DNA from: UBA2093 sp044340485
GTDB lineage: Bacteria; Actinomycetota; Acidimicrobiia; Acidimicrobiales; Ilumatobacteraceae
Direction: 5' to 3'
Length of the DNA: 30,070 nt
Assembly (NCBI GenBank): GCA_044340485.1
Contig: JBIITN010000022.1
Coordinates: 1-30,070, forward strand
Shown here piece by piece: positions 24,801 to 30,070 of the stretch. The notes below the pieces were generated by a model that was not told where the DNA came from, did no database searches, and saw only the letters and a program-made list of their open reading frames with translations. Each line of letters opens with the position of its first letter. The first letter of the stretch is position 1. The position numbers and the translations under genes were made by a program.

Positions 24801-24823
24801 ATGCGGATCTTCTTTGCTGGCAA
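21815..24823 (-). CDS. infB: Translation initiation factor IF-2
   Basis: The 1002-residue GTPase places initiator tRNA on the 30S subunit. An N-terminal IF2_N domain (RITELAKELGMTNKETVSLC) is followed by an Ala/Lys/Glu/Pro-rich linker. A highly repetitive Gly/Pro/Arg stretch (about 240-378) leads to a basic RRAPRKKSRARRRREFEEL segment. The GTPase domain has GHVDHGKTT near 507-515, then DTPGHAAF and NKID, and domains II-IV run to EERE at the C-terminus. The length matches long actinobacterial IF-2. It begins 3 nt after nusA, and no ylxR lies between them. Confidence 0.98.
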   Translation of the reverse strand: MPAKKIRITELAKELGMTNKETVSLCTDLGIDVKSSSSSIEDAQADRVRRRAEREGLKRDVPPDEPKPVKKAAAKKAATPKVAAEKKPAAKKAVSKKKTDESDAEVTIADVVQAEVVEAPPAPVEAPAPVVEAPAPVQEVVNTPAPRVEDVPVREEPVAAVAREDDTSREPAPETSPAPAAPPVASSPVTSTRDTSRVISSGRPTGGAPTAPSAPPQRPAPAPAARTAPPQRPASPSGRPIPPPPRPVSPSGRPIPPPPGSGRPSGPGGPGTRPGMRPGPGGPRSGGPGTRPGVRPGPGGPRPGGPGGPRPGGGPGGGPGGRPGFGPRPGGGPGGGGPRPGGGPGGGGPGGGGPRPGGGGPGGGGPGGGGPRPSGQRRAPRKKSRARRRREFEELQPQFTSYTASNAPVPEGTIIVERGSSAQEFAPKLNRTAADVVRFLLEHGEMVTATMTLGDDQMELFALEVGAEILLVDPGQQEEMELQALFDDSDDDDEDAQMSRPPVITVMGHVDHGKTTLLDRIRSANVVSGEAGGITQHIGAYQVVKDGNPITFIDTPGHAAFTKMRARGAQVTDIVVLMVAADDGVMPQTIEAINHARAADVPIVVAMNKIDKENADPQRVLTQLAEQNLVPEAWGGDTIVVEMAAQQGIGVDELLEQLHVVSELEELTANPTGRAKGIVLEANLDIGRGPVATVLVDKGTLKVGDPIVAGAAWGRVRALINDHGEQVKEAGPSAPVQVLGLSSVPLAGDEFRSAPDEKTARLVGEAREQRFRVLNQRGDARVQRGVKLEDIFSQIQAGEVATLNLVIKADVHGSLEAVTESLRKLERDDVRVAFVHRGVGGVTENDITLASATNATIIGFNVRPDRKARDFAESEKVEIRTYEIIYKLLEDMERAMLGLLAPEFEEVVTGEAEVREIFRVPKIGAIAGCFVRSGVITRGTKVRFLREGTIIWKGSINSLRRFKDDVREVREGFECGIGLSDFQDLKPGDIIETFEEREIARV
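23690..24130. repeat. Imperfect GGACC(G/A)CCACC-type repeats encoding the IF-2 Gly/Pro linker
   Basis: About 440 bp of imperfect short repeats built from GGACCGCCACCACCA, GGACGA and GGGCCA. On the coding (minus) strand they give GPGGGGPR, GPRPGG and GPGTRPG runs within infB. This is low-complexity DNA prone to slippage and to assembly error, and it creates long spurious open frames on both strands. Confidence 0.9.
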
Positions 24824-24826
24824 GGT

Positions 24827-25966
24827 TTATGCCTCCGTATTTTCGACGTCGCTGCCCGACCATTCGTCGGCGGTGGTTACTGATCCATCTACTGCATGAA
24901 ATTCGAGTGCGCCAGTGTCGTCGTTTGTACGCCACTCGCCCTCTTCAAAGATTTCATCAGTTGGCGAAGCAACAATTCCGGCTGCTTCATTTGCTGCTTG
25001 CGTCTCGGACTTGATGTCGATGCGCACACCCGTTAAACGTGCTGCAAGTCGCGCATTTTGTCCTTCTTTGCCAATTGCTAAAGACAACTGGAAATCGGGA
25101 ACAATGACATCGGCTTGCGTGCTGTCTTCGCTCAAACGAACTTCGGTGACCTTTGCTGGCGACAATGCTTTCGATACAAACTCGTGTAAATCTTCACTGT
25201 AGGAAACAATGTCAATCTTTTCGCCGCGAAGCTCGTTCACGACCATACGCACGCGTCCACCGCGAGCACCGACACATGCACCTACTGGATCAACGTTGTG
25301 GTCGTTTGATGCAACAGCGATCTTGGTGCGATGACCAGGCTCACGAGCACATGATTTGATCTCAACAATGCCATCGGCAATTTCTGGTACTTCGAGTTCA
25401 AACAAACGCTTGATCAGACCTGGGTGTGTACGACTCACCACAATTTGTGGACCCTTTGCAGTACGACGGACCTCCACGATGTATGCCTTCAAGCGCGCAC
25501 CGGCTTCGGGACGCTCGTATGGCACTTGCTCAGCTTGAGGAAGCAGTGCTTCTACTTTTCCAAGATCGAGTAACGCATAACGACCGTCAGACTGCTGCAA
25601 AATACCGGTGACAATGTCGCCCTCGCGGTTTGCATATTCCTCGAACTTACGATCGCGTTCAACTTCGCGAATGCGCTGGCTCATTACCTGACGGAATGTC
25701 ACGGCGGCGATGCGACCAAGTTCGTTTTTGCTCGGCGTATCGTCACGCTCGTTCACCCAGTTGCCGTCTTCATCGACGTCGTATGCGATGAACTTCATGT
25801 CGAGTGTCTCAGGATTGATCTCAACGATGACCTCATCGGCTGCACCGGGGCGCTTCTTGTATGCGGTGGCGAGTGCTTCAACAAGCACCTGCAACAACGC
25901 ATCAACAGAAATACCGTGGTGATCGGCAAGCATGCGTACGGCTTCAGACATGTCCATGTTGCTCAT
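24827..25966 (-). CDS. nusA: Transcription termination/antitermination protein NusA
   Basis: The 379-residue RNA-polymerase-binding factor modulates pausing, termination and antitermination. It has the N-terminal RNAP-binding domain and an S1 domain (GDIVTGILQQSDGRYALLDLGKVEALLP region, about 115-145). Two KH domains follow (VGACVGARGGRVRMVVNELR; QLSLAIGKEGQNARLAARLTG), then a short acidic tail. It lacks the C-terminal AR repeats of E. coli NusA, as is normal outside Proteobacteria. The ATG at 25966 overlaps the rimP stop (ATGA). Upstream is rimP and downstream infB, the classic operon. Confidence 0.98.
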   Translation of the reverse strand: MSNMDMSEAVRMLADHHGISVDALLQVLVEALATAYKKRPGAADEVIVEINPETLDMKFIAYDVDEDGNWVNERDDTPSKNELGRIAAVTFRQVMSQRIREVERDRKFEEYANREGDIVTGILQQSDGRYALLDLGKVEALLPQAEQVPYERPEAGARLKAYIVEVRRTAKGPQIVVSRTHPGLIKRLFELEVPEIADGIVEIKSCAREPGHRTKIAVASNDHNVDPVGACVGARGGRVRMVVNELRGEKIDIVSYSEDLHEFVSKALSPAKVTEVRLSEDSTQADVIVPDFQLSLAIGKEGQNARLAARLTGVRIDIKSETQAANEAAGIVASPTDEIFEEGEWRTNDDTGALEFHAVDGSVTTADEWSGSDVENTEA

Positions 25967-26523
25967 GTGGCATTGACCTCCGAGTTAGAACTAGACGCGC
26001 CGCGACGTGCCGCACGCGCTTCAGGTGAGTTTGGTTTTGGCTGTGGGCCCCACACGAAAACCGTGCGAGCCTTATCGATCAGGTGAAGTGGAATGTCAAC
26101 AACTTCATTGGTGTCCTCGCGACGAAGTGATGCATGGGTATCGGTTGCCGACATCAACAGACCTTGAAAGCGACGCTGGTCTTCAACGGGCTGGGTAAGG
26201 CGTACCGAAATGACCTTGCCGGCCTCGCGTTGGAAATGCGACGAAGTGCGAAGTGTGCGCTCGAGCCCGGGACTTGTGACCTCGAGGGTGTACTTGCCTG
26301 GGATGATCACATCCTTGTCATCGTGGTCGAGTTCGCGACCAAGAAGTCGGGTGATGAGAGCCAACTGCTCCAGATCGACACCGGCGCTGGAACCAGCTGG
26401 GGTATCGATCGTGACCTTCAGCACGCCTCCGGCGTATTCACAGTCGTACAACTCGAGGGAGAGATCGCTGAGAATCGGAGAAACAAGTGCGGTGATTGCC
26501 GTGACTACTGCATTATCGGCCAT
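25963..26523 (-). CDS. rimP: Ribosome maturation factor RimP
   Basis: The 186-residue protein assists late 30S subunit maturation. The N-terminal domain (LSLELYDCEYAGGVLKVTID) and the LERTLRTSSHFQREAGKVIS motif entering the Sm-like C-terminal domain are typical. The C-terminal tail is basic, then polar (ARAARRGASSSNSE). The ATG at 26523 has AGGTGG/GGTGAG just upstream. It is the first gene of rimP-nusA-infB and is preceded by a structured leader (26524-26679). Confidence 0.96.
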   Translation of the reverse strand: MADNAVVTAITALVSPILSDLSLELYDCEYAGGVLKVTIDTPAGSSAGVDLEQLALITRLLGRELDHDDKDVIIPGKYTLEVTSPGLERTLRTSSHFQREAGKVISVRLTQPVEDQRRFQGLLMSATDTHASLRREDTNEVVDIPLHLIDKARTVFVWGPQPKPNSPEARAARRGASSSNSEVNAT

Positions 26524-26679
26524 GTCTCACCACCTCTCTGCCCGCATCTGCGGGCCTTACTCTTGTAGCCCACCAAGGCGGGCCTTCTCTTGTAGCCCAC
26601 CGGGGTGGGCCTTCTCTTGTAGAAAACAAAAGGCACGGGGCTAGCCCGTGCCTCTCGGTTCTGCGAACTTCAAAGGACG
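26524..26679 (-). ncRNA. Structured 5' leader of rimP-nusA-infB with three tandem hairpins
   Basis: The minus-strand leader from the predicted start near 26679 holds a terminator-like hairpin, then three tandem units of about 27-28 nt, each TACAAGAG(T)AAGGCCC followed by a hairpin. The stems are at 26595-26610 (GCCCACC/GGTGGGC), 26568-26583 (GCCCGCC/GGTGGGC) and 26540-26555 (GCCCGCA/TGCGGGC). Position 5 pairs as A-U, G-U and G-C in the three copies, and position 7 as C-G, C-G and A-U; such compensation points to a selected RNA structure. In unit two the minus-strand RNA forms G-U where the plus strand would have A-C, so the functional RNA is the rimP leader. I do not recognise a known family. 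Confidence 0.65.
26621..26653 (-). terminator. Attenuator-like intrinsic terminator in the rimP leader
   Basis: On the minus strand a 9-bp stem (AGGCACGGG ... CCCGTGCCT, loop CTAGC) is directly followed by TTTGTTTTC, a good rho-independent terminator. It lies about 26 nt after the predicted transcription start and about 100 nt before rimP, so it would terminate operon transcription early unless bypassed. On the plus strand the stem is not followed by a T-run. Confidence 0.6.
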
Positions 26680-26685
26680 GGCGCA

Positions 26686-26694
26686 ATCATACCA
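26686..26694 (-). promoter_or_regulatory. Extended -10 promoter (TGGTATGAT) for rimP-nusA-infB
   Basis: The minus strand reads TGGTATGAT, an extended -10 (TGn-TATGAT) with five of six consensus bases. The transcription start would be about 26678-26682. No clear -35 is visible, which is acceptable for extended -10 promoters. Confidence 0.5.
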
Positions 26695-26717
26695 AGGCAA
26701 ACTAAGGTTCCCAGCCG

Positions 26718-28478
26718 ATGCTTCGTCTCTCTCGTCTCTTTGTTCGCACTCTGCGCGATGACCCCTCCGATGCAGAAGTGCCCAGCCACCGGCTCTTAGT
26801 ACGCGCCGGCTACATCCGCCGTGCTGCCCCTGGTGGCTATACCTGGCTCCCACTTGGCTGGCGTGTACTACAAAATGTCGAACGCATCGTTCGCGAAGAA
26901 ATGGACGCCATTGGCGCCCAAGAAGTGCACTTCCCCGCGCTCTTGCCCCGTGATGTCTATGACGCAACCAACAGATGGACTGAATACGGTCCCAATTTGT
27001 TTCGTCTCGTTGACCGTAAAGGCGCCGACTATCTTCTCGGACCCACTCACGAAGAGATGTTTACTCTTTTAGTGAAGGATCTCTACAGCAGCTACAAAGA
27101 CTTGCCCGTATCGCTGTATCAAATTCAAACGAAGTATCGCGACGAGGCACGACCACGCGCAGGTTTGTTGCGCGGACGCGAGTTTTTAATGAAGGACTCG
27201 TATTCATTCGACATTGATGCAAACGGTCTACAAGTGTCATACGACGACCACCGCGGTGCATACCAACGCATCTTTGATCGTCTCGGACTGCCGTATGTGA
27301 TTGTGAAAGCAACGAGTGGCGCAATGGGTGGCTCACAATCAGAAGAGTTCTTATCGCCCATCGATGTTGGTGAAGACACGTTCGTACGATGCAGCGCATG
27401 TAACTATGCAGCAAACACTGAAGCAGTCACAACAGGATCATTGCCCGCAAACACTGACTCACATCCTTCATTGCAAGTTGTCCCAACCCCGAATTGCCCA
27501 ACTATCGAATCACTTGTTGTGTTCCTCAATGAGAATCATCCACGCGATGATCGTGCTTGGTCGGCTGGCGACACATTGAAAAACATCGTGCTGTCGGTCC
27601 GTCACCCTGACGACAGTCGTGAAACTGTTGTGATTGGAATACCCGGCGATCGCGACATTGACATAAAACGTGTGGAAGCACAATTGTCGCCTGCCGAAGT
27701 TGACGTATTAGACGATGCTGGCTTTGCCAAGCATCCCGAACTTGTGCGTGGCTACATTGGACCGCAAGTTCTTGGTTCGGATTCACCGTCTGGTATTCGA
27801 TACCTCATTGACCCAAGTGTTGTTGCAAATAGTTCGTGGGTCACCGGTGCAAATACAAAAGACGCCCACGTACTTCATCTAGTGAATGGTCGCGACTTCA
27901 CCGCCGATGGAACCATCGAAGCAGTAGAGGTTCACCATGGAGATCCGTGCCCAACGTGTGGCGCAGCACTGCAAATTGCGCGTGGTATTGAGATTGGTCA
28001 CGTGTTCCAACTTGGCACTAAGTACGCACAAACACTTGGACTTGAAGTGCTTGACCAAAATGGAAAACGTGTTGTAGTCACTATGGGGTCATACGGCATC
28101 GGCGTATCGCGAGCAGTTGCCGCAATTGCTGAAGTGTTCCATGACGAGCTTGGTCTTAAGTGGCCACGCGTTGTAGCGCCAGCAGATGTTCACATCGTGA
28201 GCACGGGCAAACCAAATGACGACATCACAGCTCACGCTGAGCAATTGGCCGCCACGCTCGAACAACGTGGTGTTGAGGTTGTACTTGATGATCGCCAAGG
28301 TGTATCCCCTGGCGTGAAGTTCAAAGACGCCGAATTGCTGGGTATCCCCACGATCGTGATTGTTGGTAAGGGGCTCGCCCAAGGTGAAATCGAAGTTCGC
28401 GATCGCCATGCAGGTACCGCCACAAACGTGCCCATCGATGATGTTGTCGAGGCTGTGCTTGCAACAACGCGTCAATAG
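26718..28478 (+). CDS. proS: Proline--tRNA ligase (bacterial type, with editing domain)
   Basis: The 586-residue class II synthetase charges tRNA-Pro. The start MLRLSRLFVRTLRDDP is followed by GPTHEE (108-113) and a class II motif 2 region RDEARPRAGLLRGREF (141-156). A central insertion of about 180 residues (roughly 220-400) is the YbaK-like editing domain that hydrolyses Ala-tRNA-Pro. Motif 3 (TMGSYGIGVSRAVAAIAE) and the anticodon-binding domain (HIVSTGKPNDD, LLGIPTIVIVGK) complete it. No ribosome-binding site precedes the ATG, but TAAGGT at 26703-26708 lies 9 nt upstream, consistent with a leaderless transcript divergent from rimP. Confidence 0.98.
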   Translation: MLRLSRLFVRTLRDDPSDAEVPSHRLLVRAGYIRRAAPGGYTWLPLGWRVLQNVERIVREEMDAIGAQEVHFPALLPRDVYDATNRWTEYGPNLFRLVDRKGADYLLGPTHEEMFTLLVKDLYSSYKDLPVSLYQIQTKYRDEARPRAGLLRGREFLMKDSYSFDIDANGLQVSYDDHRGAYQRIFDRLGLPYVIVKATSGAMGGSQSEEFLSPIDVGEDTFVRCSACNYAANTEAVTTGSLPANTDSHPSLQVVPTPNCPTIESLVVFLNENHPRDDRAWSAGDTLKNIVLSVRHPDDSRETVVIGIPGDRDIDIKRVEAQLSPAEVDVLDDAGFAKHPELVRGYIGPQVLGSDSPSGIRYLIDPSVVANSSWVTGANTKDAHVLHLVNGRDFTADGTIEAVEVHHGDPCPTCGAALQIARGIEIGHVFQLGTKYAQTLGLEVLDQNGKRVVVTMGSYGIGVSRAVAAIAEVFHDELGLKWPRVVAPADVHIVSTGKPNDDITAHAEQLAATLEQRGVEVVLDDRQGVSPGVKFKDAELLGIPTIVIVGKGLAQGEIEVRDRHAGTATNVPIDDVVEAVLATTRQ

Positions 28479-28493
28479 GACTAAGACACTTTC

Positions 28494-29525
28494 ATGCATC
28501 GTCTTGTCGGATCAGTCCAAAAGTACGACTGGGGCGACGTCTCGTTTATTCCAGCACTTCTCAATGAGCCAGCCGATAACACTCCGTGGGCTGAATTGTG
28601 GTTTGGAACCCACCATGTTGCGCCGTCACGAGTTGAGACATCTTCTGGCAATGTCTTGCTCTCTGCCATCACCGGTGACCTCGACATCTTGGTGAAGATT
28701 TTGGCAGCTGCCACCCCATTATCTCTACAGACACATCCAACGCGCGAACAGGCAATCGAAGGATTCACACGAGAAAACGAACGTGGCATTCCACTTAATT
28801 CACCACTACGCACATATCGCGATAACGCCGACAAACCAGAACTCATTATTGCACTCACCCCATTTCATGCATTGTGCGGCTTTGCTCCCATCGATACCTC
28901 GCTTGCGTTACTACACGCGATGGAGTGGCGTCATGAAGCCGACTATCTAGAGCGTCACGGCATTCATGCGTATCTGCAGTGGGTGTATGCAAATGACATC
29001 AGTGCATCTTTCGATAGTGCCCCTCAATGGCTGAGTGATCTCGCTGTGTTGTATCCGAATGATCACAGCTTGTGCGTGGCTCCACTGCTTCACTATGTGG
29101 AACTCGCTGCTGGAGAAGCGCTGTCGCTTCCTGCTGGAAATGTGCATGCCTATTTACGTGGAGCAGGTCTTGAAGTGATGACTGCATCAGACAATGTCAT
29201 TCGTGCTGGGTTCACCAGCAAACACGTTGATGTTGCAGAATTGCTTCGTGTTGTCGACACGCGACCACTCGATGAACCAGTAGTGCATCCACTCATAGAT
29301 GGCAACGTCGGCACATATTCGTGCCCCACCGATGCGTTCTCCGTACAACGCATCGAACTGCGTGGCTCACACACACTTGATATCGCATCCGCGCACCGCA
29401 TTATCGTTGTCACAGACGGAACAACAGATTCCCTCTCGGGCGGGCAGGCAGCAGTGGTGATGCCTCAGGAAAAGCTGGAACTACGCGGCAACGCGACTGT
29501 GTGGGTATGTACAGGGCGCGCATAA
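28494..29525 (+). CDS. manA: Mannose-6-phosphate isomerase, class I
   Basis: The 343-residue zinc enzyme interconverts mannose-6-phosphate and fructose-6-phosphate for glycolysis or mannosyl-donor synthesis. MHRLVGSVQKYDWG starts a type I PMI. QTHP (Gln79, His81) supplies zinc ligands, followed by KPELIIALTPFHALCGF with the ligand Glu and by GNVHAYLRGAGLEVM with another His. The C-terminal cupin is shortened relative to E. coli ManA (about 390), as in many actinobacteria. It starts 15 nt after proS, probably co-transcribed, with at most a weak AGGA ribosome-binding site well upstream. Confidence 0.95.
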   Translation: MHRLVGSVQKYDWGDVSFIPALLNEPADNTPWAELWFGTHHVAPSRVETSSGNVLLSAITGDLDILVKILAAATPLSLQTHPTREQAIEGFTRENERGIPLNSPLRTYRDNADKPELIIALTPFHALCGFAPIDTSLALLHAMEWRHEADYLERHGIHAYLQWVYANDISASFDSAPQWLSDLAVLYPNDHSLCVAPLLHYVELAAGEALSLPAGNVHAYLRGAGLEVMTASDNVIRAGFTSKHVDVAELLRVVDTRPLDEPVVHPLIDGNVGTYSCPTDAFSVQRIELRGSHTLDIASAHRIIVVTDGTTDSLSGGQAAVVMPQEKLELRGNATVWVCTGRA

Positions 29526-29548
29526 CAGCGCATCCACAATATTTCGAT

Positions 29549-30070
29549 CTAGTGAGAAATCTTTCGAATCTCAATGATCTTTTCCTCAGAGTTATTGGCG
29601 TCTTCGCCTTGTGATTCAAGAAGCGCTGAACGATCGCGCTGTGCCTCACGCTCTGCTCGCGCTGTGTCGGCACGGGCAATGGCGGCGTCGGTTCCGTGTT
29701 CGTTAATGAACTCTGCCCATTCGACGAGCGCTTCAACCATTTCATCTTCTGGCACAACGGCGACGTTGCGACCTTTCACAAACAAGTGACCTCGTTTATT
29801 GCCTGCGGCAATTCCGAGATCTGCTTCACGTGCTTCACCGGGACCATTTACCACGCATCCCATGACGGCAATCTGAAGTGGAAGTTTGCGATCACTAAAA
29901 GCTTGCATTGCTTTATTCGCTACAGCGATCACATCTATTTCTGCACGACCACAACTTGGACATGCGATGAGGTCAACGTTTTTTCGTTCGCGCAATCCGA
30001 GTGCTTCAAGTAATTGACGACCCGCACGCGCTTCTTCTACCGGATCAGCCGTGAGGCTGTAACGAATGGT
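29549..30070 (-). CDS. ispG: 4-hydroxy-3-methylbut-2-en-1-yl diphosphate synthase, C-terminal part
   Basis: The minus-strand frame is open to the right edge, so only the last 173 residues are present. IspG is the penultimate enzyme of the MEP isoprenoid pathway and reduces MEcPP with a [4Fe-4S] cluster. The visible cluster region has CPSCGR and then GCVVNGPGEAREADLGIA, supplying the three cysteines and neighbouring Glu. TIRYSLTADPVEEARAG upstream is typical. After the normal end (about EALVEWAEF) there is an unusual charged tail of about 45 residues (TARAEREAQRDRSALLES within it). manA is convergent, 23 nt away. The MEP pathway could feed retinal precursor synthesis, but that is only a metabolic connection. 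Confidence 0.95.
   Translation of the reverse strand, partial: TIRYSLTADPVEEARAGRQLLEALGLRERKNVDLIACPSCGRAEIDVIAVANKAMQAFSDRKLPLQIAVMGCVVNGPGEAREADLGIAAGNKRGHLFVKGRNVAVVPEDEMVEALVEWAEFINEHGTDAAIARADTARAEREAQRDRSALLESQGEDANNSEEKIIEIRKISH

Overview
The window reads as a chromosomal segment of a planktonic actinobacterium, most likely of the Acidimicrobiia (the Ilumatobacter / acIV-like freshwater or marine group). The evidence is an LLM F420-type oxidoreductase, a mycothiol-nitroreductase-like protein (Rv2466c family), a BldD-type regulator, a PAC2-family protein, a eukaryotic-type NADP isocitrate dehydrogenase, moderate base composition, many ATGA gene overlaps, and a microbial rhodopsin. The lineage is inferred, not proven. 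I see no phage, IS element, CRISPR array or clear genomic island; nearly all the sequence is housekeeping genes in tight operons.

Layout. 1-4098: quinone oxidoreductase (cut by the window edge), icd, a divergent acyl-CoA dehydrogenase, and a convergent EamA permease. 4131-4280: tRNA-Val(GAC) on the minus strand, with short duplications of its 3' flank. 4463-5185: a proton-pump-type rhodopsin, ending at a bidirectional terminator that faces two tiny membrane-protein genes (66 and 39 codons) translated from overlapping TAATG codons. 5679-14428 (minus): one long run with minimal gaps, lepA > MFS permease > photolyase > hrcA > dnaJ > rsmE > bldD-like > hemW. 14511-14756: rpsT (plus), overlapping the 3' end of holA (minus). 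15770-18437: short comEC, a divergent unknown membrane protein, and comEA. 18456-21752: thioredoxin-TPR protein, divergent PAC2 and LLM genes, then a convergent DsbA/Rv2466c-like gene. 21815-26523 (minus): rimP > nusA > infB, behind a 156-nt leader. 26718-29525 (plus): proS and manA. 29549-30070 (minus): 3' part of ispG.

The rhodopsin (DTE proton-pump triad, Leu at the green-tuning site) and the photolyase suggest a sunlit-water lifestyle. hrcA-dnaJ-rsmE is a common heat-shock/translation block. Here it is extended by a BldD-like regulator whose c-di-GMP-binding signature looks intact.

The best candidates for something undescribed are these. (1) Three tandem RNA hairpins with compensatory base changes, preceded by an attenuator-like terminator, lie in the leader of rimP-nusA-infB. 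(2) A translationally coupled pair of micro-membrane proteins sits tail-to-tail with the rhodopsin. (3) A repeated TAnnnT element 6-10 nt before start codons that lack a Shine-Dalgarno suggests leaderless transcripts. (4) An Rv2466c homologue has CPWA in place of CPWC. All of these were read by eye; no searches or folding programs were run.
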